A program made the position numbers and the translations under genes. 64,000 nt of DNA, taken from Tritrichomonas musculus (lineage: Eukaryota > Parabasalia > Tritrichomonadida > Tritrichomonadidae). The notes under the pieces were generated by a model. The model saw only the letters and a list, made by a program, of their open reading frames with translations, was not told the DNA's origin and ran no database searches. Location: the NCBI GenBank assembly GCA_039105265.1, contig JAPFFF010000023.1, positions 930,001-994,000 on the forward strand, read 5' to 3'. Below are positions 62,453 to 64,000 of this stretch, piece after piece (the first letter of the stretch is position 1; each line of letters begins with the position of its first letter).

Positions 62453-62522
62453 GCAACTTTGTTGCGGTCATGTCGCTAATTTTAGCGACTCGTTTACGAG
62501 GCTCTCAAACTGCAAGTTTGAG
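62453..62522. terminator. Four consecutive hairpins between convergent genes
   Basis: In 70 bases lie GCAACTTTGTTGC (62453-62465), GTCGCTAATTTTAGCGAC (62472-62489), CTCGTTTACGAG (62489-62500) and CTCAAACTGCAAGTTTGAG (62504-62522). The last covers the stop of the minus-strand gene. They sit between the 3' ends of two convergent genes. Each is a separate small palindrome. The function is unknown; 3'-end formation or packaging/recombination signals are possibilities. Confidence 0.55.
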
Positions 62523-63005
62523 CGATATGCCATATTTGATAAACTGTGAGTATACATCATTATAAGCATATTTCATATCTTCAGTTTTATTGTTTTTCGT
62601 TATGAGAATCTTTGAGATATATATTAATTTATCGCTACTACAACATGAATTACATGCTATATCTTCATTTAATACTAATTCTACTTTATCAGCATCTGTC
62701 AATAATTTTATCATATTCATTAATGATGTAGTATTGCAAACTAAATATGAATTGACTTTTAATGGATTATCTTCATAAACATTCACTAGCATTTCTAAAA
62801 ATTTATTTTTTTGTTCAAGAGTCTCCAATTGATTATAATTCTTTAAATCCGATAATGAATTGCTTCTGCTGAGTGTTTTGGATGTATCAATTTGTGGAAC
62901 ATTAGGGTAGGTAATCTTTATATTAGTATTTTGTTCTTGCGATATAGTGGTATTATTCTTGCTTTTCGCTTCTGATGATAATATGCGAGCTTGTCGTAAA
63001 GTCAT
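62505..63005 (-). CDS. Maverick copy 2 protein, 166 aa, unknown
   Basis: The Ser/Asn-rich N-terminal half has no recognised motif. The second half (LEQKNKFLEMLVNVYEDNP, MIKLLTDADKVELVLNEDIACNSCC, DVYSQFIKYGI) resembles in layout the C-terminal half of the small conserved proteins at 12184 and 51767. The CNSCC pair of cysteines is a possible metal site. It lies 7 nt downstream of the 80-aa gene on the same strand. It has no counterpart in copy 1. Confidence 0.5.
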   Translation of the reverse strand: MTLRQARILSSEAKSKNNTTISQEQNTNIKITYPNVPQIDTSKTLSRSNSLSDLKNYNQLETLEQKNKFLEMLVNVYEDNPLKVNSYLVCNTTSLMNMIKLLTDADKVELVLNEDIACNSCCSSDKLIYISKILITKNNKTEDMKYAYNDVYSQFIKYGISLKLAV

Positions 63006-63012
63006 TTTTGTA

Positions 63013-63255
63013 TTATAAATAAAGATTGTTTACTGCTTTATTTAATAAATTTCTGACCTTCATATTATATTCATATTTGCGTTGAATCTTATTACGTTTT
63101 GTTATTTTTTTTGGATCAGTTGGCATAGGTTCCTTTAATATTTTTCGATAATATTGAAGACGTGATTTGATTTGTTTAAGTGTTGATGATGCAAATGTTT
63201 TTTTTTCGTGCCATTGTTTAAGAGGTGGTAGTGTGAGGCAATCTTGCTGGTTCAT
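63013..63255 (-). CDS. Small basic Maverick protein, 80 aa
   Basis: Very Lys/Arg-rich (KQIKSRLQYYRKILKEP, KKITKRNKIQRKYEYNMKVRNLLNKA), predicted helical; a DNA-binding or core-condensing role is plausible but inferred from charge only. Its start is 17 nt from the divergent gene at 63273, the same tight spacing as the fibre/110-aa pair. Confidence 0.45.
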   Translation of the reverse strand: MNQQDCLTLPPLKQWHEKKTFASSTLKQIKSRLQYYRKILKEPMPTDPKKITKRNKIQRKYEYNMKVRNLLNKAVNNLYL

Positions 63256-63272
63256 TTAATACTAAATAAAAA

Positions 63273-63854
63273 ATGAATACTAGTAATTTACTTTATAATA
63301 ACACGGATAAAATAATAAATTATATTTTGCAACATATAGACTTACCATTAGATGATATGAAGAATAGAGTTGAAGCAATTACACCTTTAGCTGGAAGACT
63401 CATGGAAGTGTTATGGCCATGTGTTGATAATCAAGAAAATGAACACGAATACTTAATGAATCAAATAATGTATTGGATTTGTTTACAGATAAGGGGACAA
63501 TTAATAGAGAATGTTCATTATAAGAAGAACTGGGATAAGAGCCTAACTTTTAATTACTCAGTTATATTTAATCCAAATGATATCCAAAACATAAATAATT
63601 TCATAAGAATTAACTATAATGATATACATCAACCGGTTATTAATAAAATAACTTATTTACAAGAAGAAGTAAGGAAGATTAATAATAGTTTTTATAAAGA
63701 TGCATGCGAGAATGCTAAAACAGAATTGTTCAGACAAAAGTTAGACAGTAAATCAAAACAAACTTTTAACGCGGCTAAGAATCTCATACAGAAAATCAGA
63801 TATTATAAAACTATATACATTCATGAATCCCCTTATAAGGGGATTATGATATAA
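63273..63854 (+). CDS. Maverick copy 2 protein, 193 aa, unknown
   Basis: An alpha-helical protein (NYILQHIDLPLDDMKNRVEAITPLAGRLMEVLWP; MNQIMYWICLQIRGQLIENVHYKK; a C-terminal Lys-rich helix). No family was recognised. It is complete. It is followed within 20 nt by the AGTAGTATACGG hairpin block. Confidence 0.45.
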   Translation: MNTSNLLYNNTDKIINYILQHIDLPLDDMKNRVEAITPLAGRLMEVLWPCVDNQENEHEYLMNQIMYWICLQIRGQLIENVHYKKNWDKSLTFNYSVIFNPNDIQNINNFIRINYNDIHQPVINKITYLQEEVRKINNSFYKDACENAKTELFRQKLDSKSKQTFNAAKNLIQKIRYYKTIYIHESPYKGIMI

Positions 63855-63871
63855 GAATGATGATATAAGAA

Positions 63872-63991
63872 TAGTAGTATACGGTAGGCCATGCCTTGCA
63901 CAGCCTACCACTACTCCAAGGGCTCCCGCCCCTGGACCCCATTCAAAAAGCCAGACATTCAAAAAGTTCTATCGTTCGCGTATTCAAAAAG
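63872..63991 (+). repeat. AGTAGTATAC plus hairpin block, Maverick copy 2 right side
   Basis: TAGTAGTATACGGTAGGC is followed by GCCTACC (63903-63909), a perfect 7-bp stem. CTACTCCAAGGGCTCCCGCC then follows with a second GC-rich inverted word, then three ATTCAAAAAG repeats (63941, 63956, 63982) and TTCTATCGTTCGCGTATTC. The block aligns with 24743-24865 in the old remnant. It is strikingly GC-rich for this genome. Confidence 0.55.
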
Positions 63992-64000
63992 TTAATAATT

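Larger units (their letters stand above)
51350..64000 (+). mobile_element. Maverick/Polinton copy 2 (runs past the window)
   Basis: It carries the same virion-type gene order as copy 1 on the opposite strand: small conserved gene, 678-aa-type gene, ATPase, two opposite small genes, capsid candidate, opposite 110-aa gene, fibre genes. Beyond this it adds a second fibre-like gene and three further small genes. No PolB, integrase or protease lies in the visible part. No TIR like that of copy 1 is visible on the left, so the left boundary is uncertain. It looks largely whole in the visible module, with perhaps one or a few breaks. It is older than or of a different lineage from copy 1, judging by silent-site divergence. 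Confidence 0.75.

Overview
The window looks like nuclear DNA of a parabasalid protist (a trichomonad such as Trichomonas or Tritrichomonas). The case rests on very AT-rich spacers, intronless genes packed close together, several Maverick/Polinton copies, an Ulp1-like protease, a small two-repeat Myb protein, a cysteine-rich type I surface protein with a short KKK tail, and many TIR DNA transposons. The species assignment is inference. No rRNA or tRNA gene was recognised, and only two genes look like ordinary host genes.

Layout. (1) 1-18854 is bounded by inverted repeats of about 0.4 kb (1-380 and 18438-18854) and has the size of a Maverick. It holds a virion-type module (fibre-like protein, capsid candidate, small Gly-rich protein, packaging ATPase, a 678-aa conserved protein and a small conserved protein). 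It also holds a C48 protease, a Rep/HUH-like nuclease, an HNH nuclease and a Tigger/pogo-like transposase piece. I see no PolB or retroviral-type integrase. (2) 18855-23300 is AT-rich DNA with two gene-less TIR elements. (3) 23990-25850 is an old, decayed Maverick remnant. (4) 25850-40100 is a transposon graveyard. At its core, a pair of 28-bp inverted repeats (30909 and 40093) brackets at least six later insertions. (5) 40690-45630 carries a solo piece of Maverick TIR and a nearly whole hAT transposon with its own TIRs and a 7-bp flanking repeat. (6) 45722-48370 is the surface-protein gene, with six almost identical 150-bp repeats and an (ATT)n tract upstream. (7) 50905-51282 is the Myb gene. 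(8) 51350-64000 is a second Maverick that runs off the window, with the same virion-type gene order as the first on the opposite strand and further genes beyond.

How the parts fit. The two Maverick modules are collinear: small conserved protein, 678-aa protein, ATPase, two oppositely oriented small genes, capsid candidate, an oppositely oriented 110-aa gene, then fibre. Neighbouring genes start within 14-17 nt of each other or overlap at their 3' ends. The proteins are highly conserved while synonymous sites differ widely, so the module evolved under selection rather than decaying in place.

Leads most worth following: a young, TIR-bounded Maverick that carries a Rep/HUH nuclease in place of a visible polymerase; a recurrent AGTAGTRTAC-plus-hairpin motif at four Maverick-associated places; a cluster of four hairpins between convergent genes; a family of elements flanked by TTAA; and deep nesting of transposons with target duplications and a related empty site.
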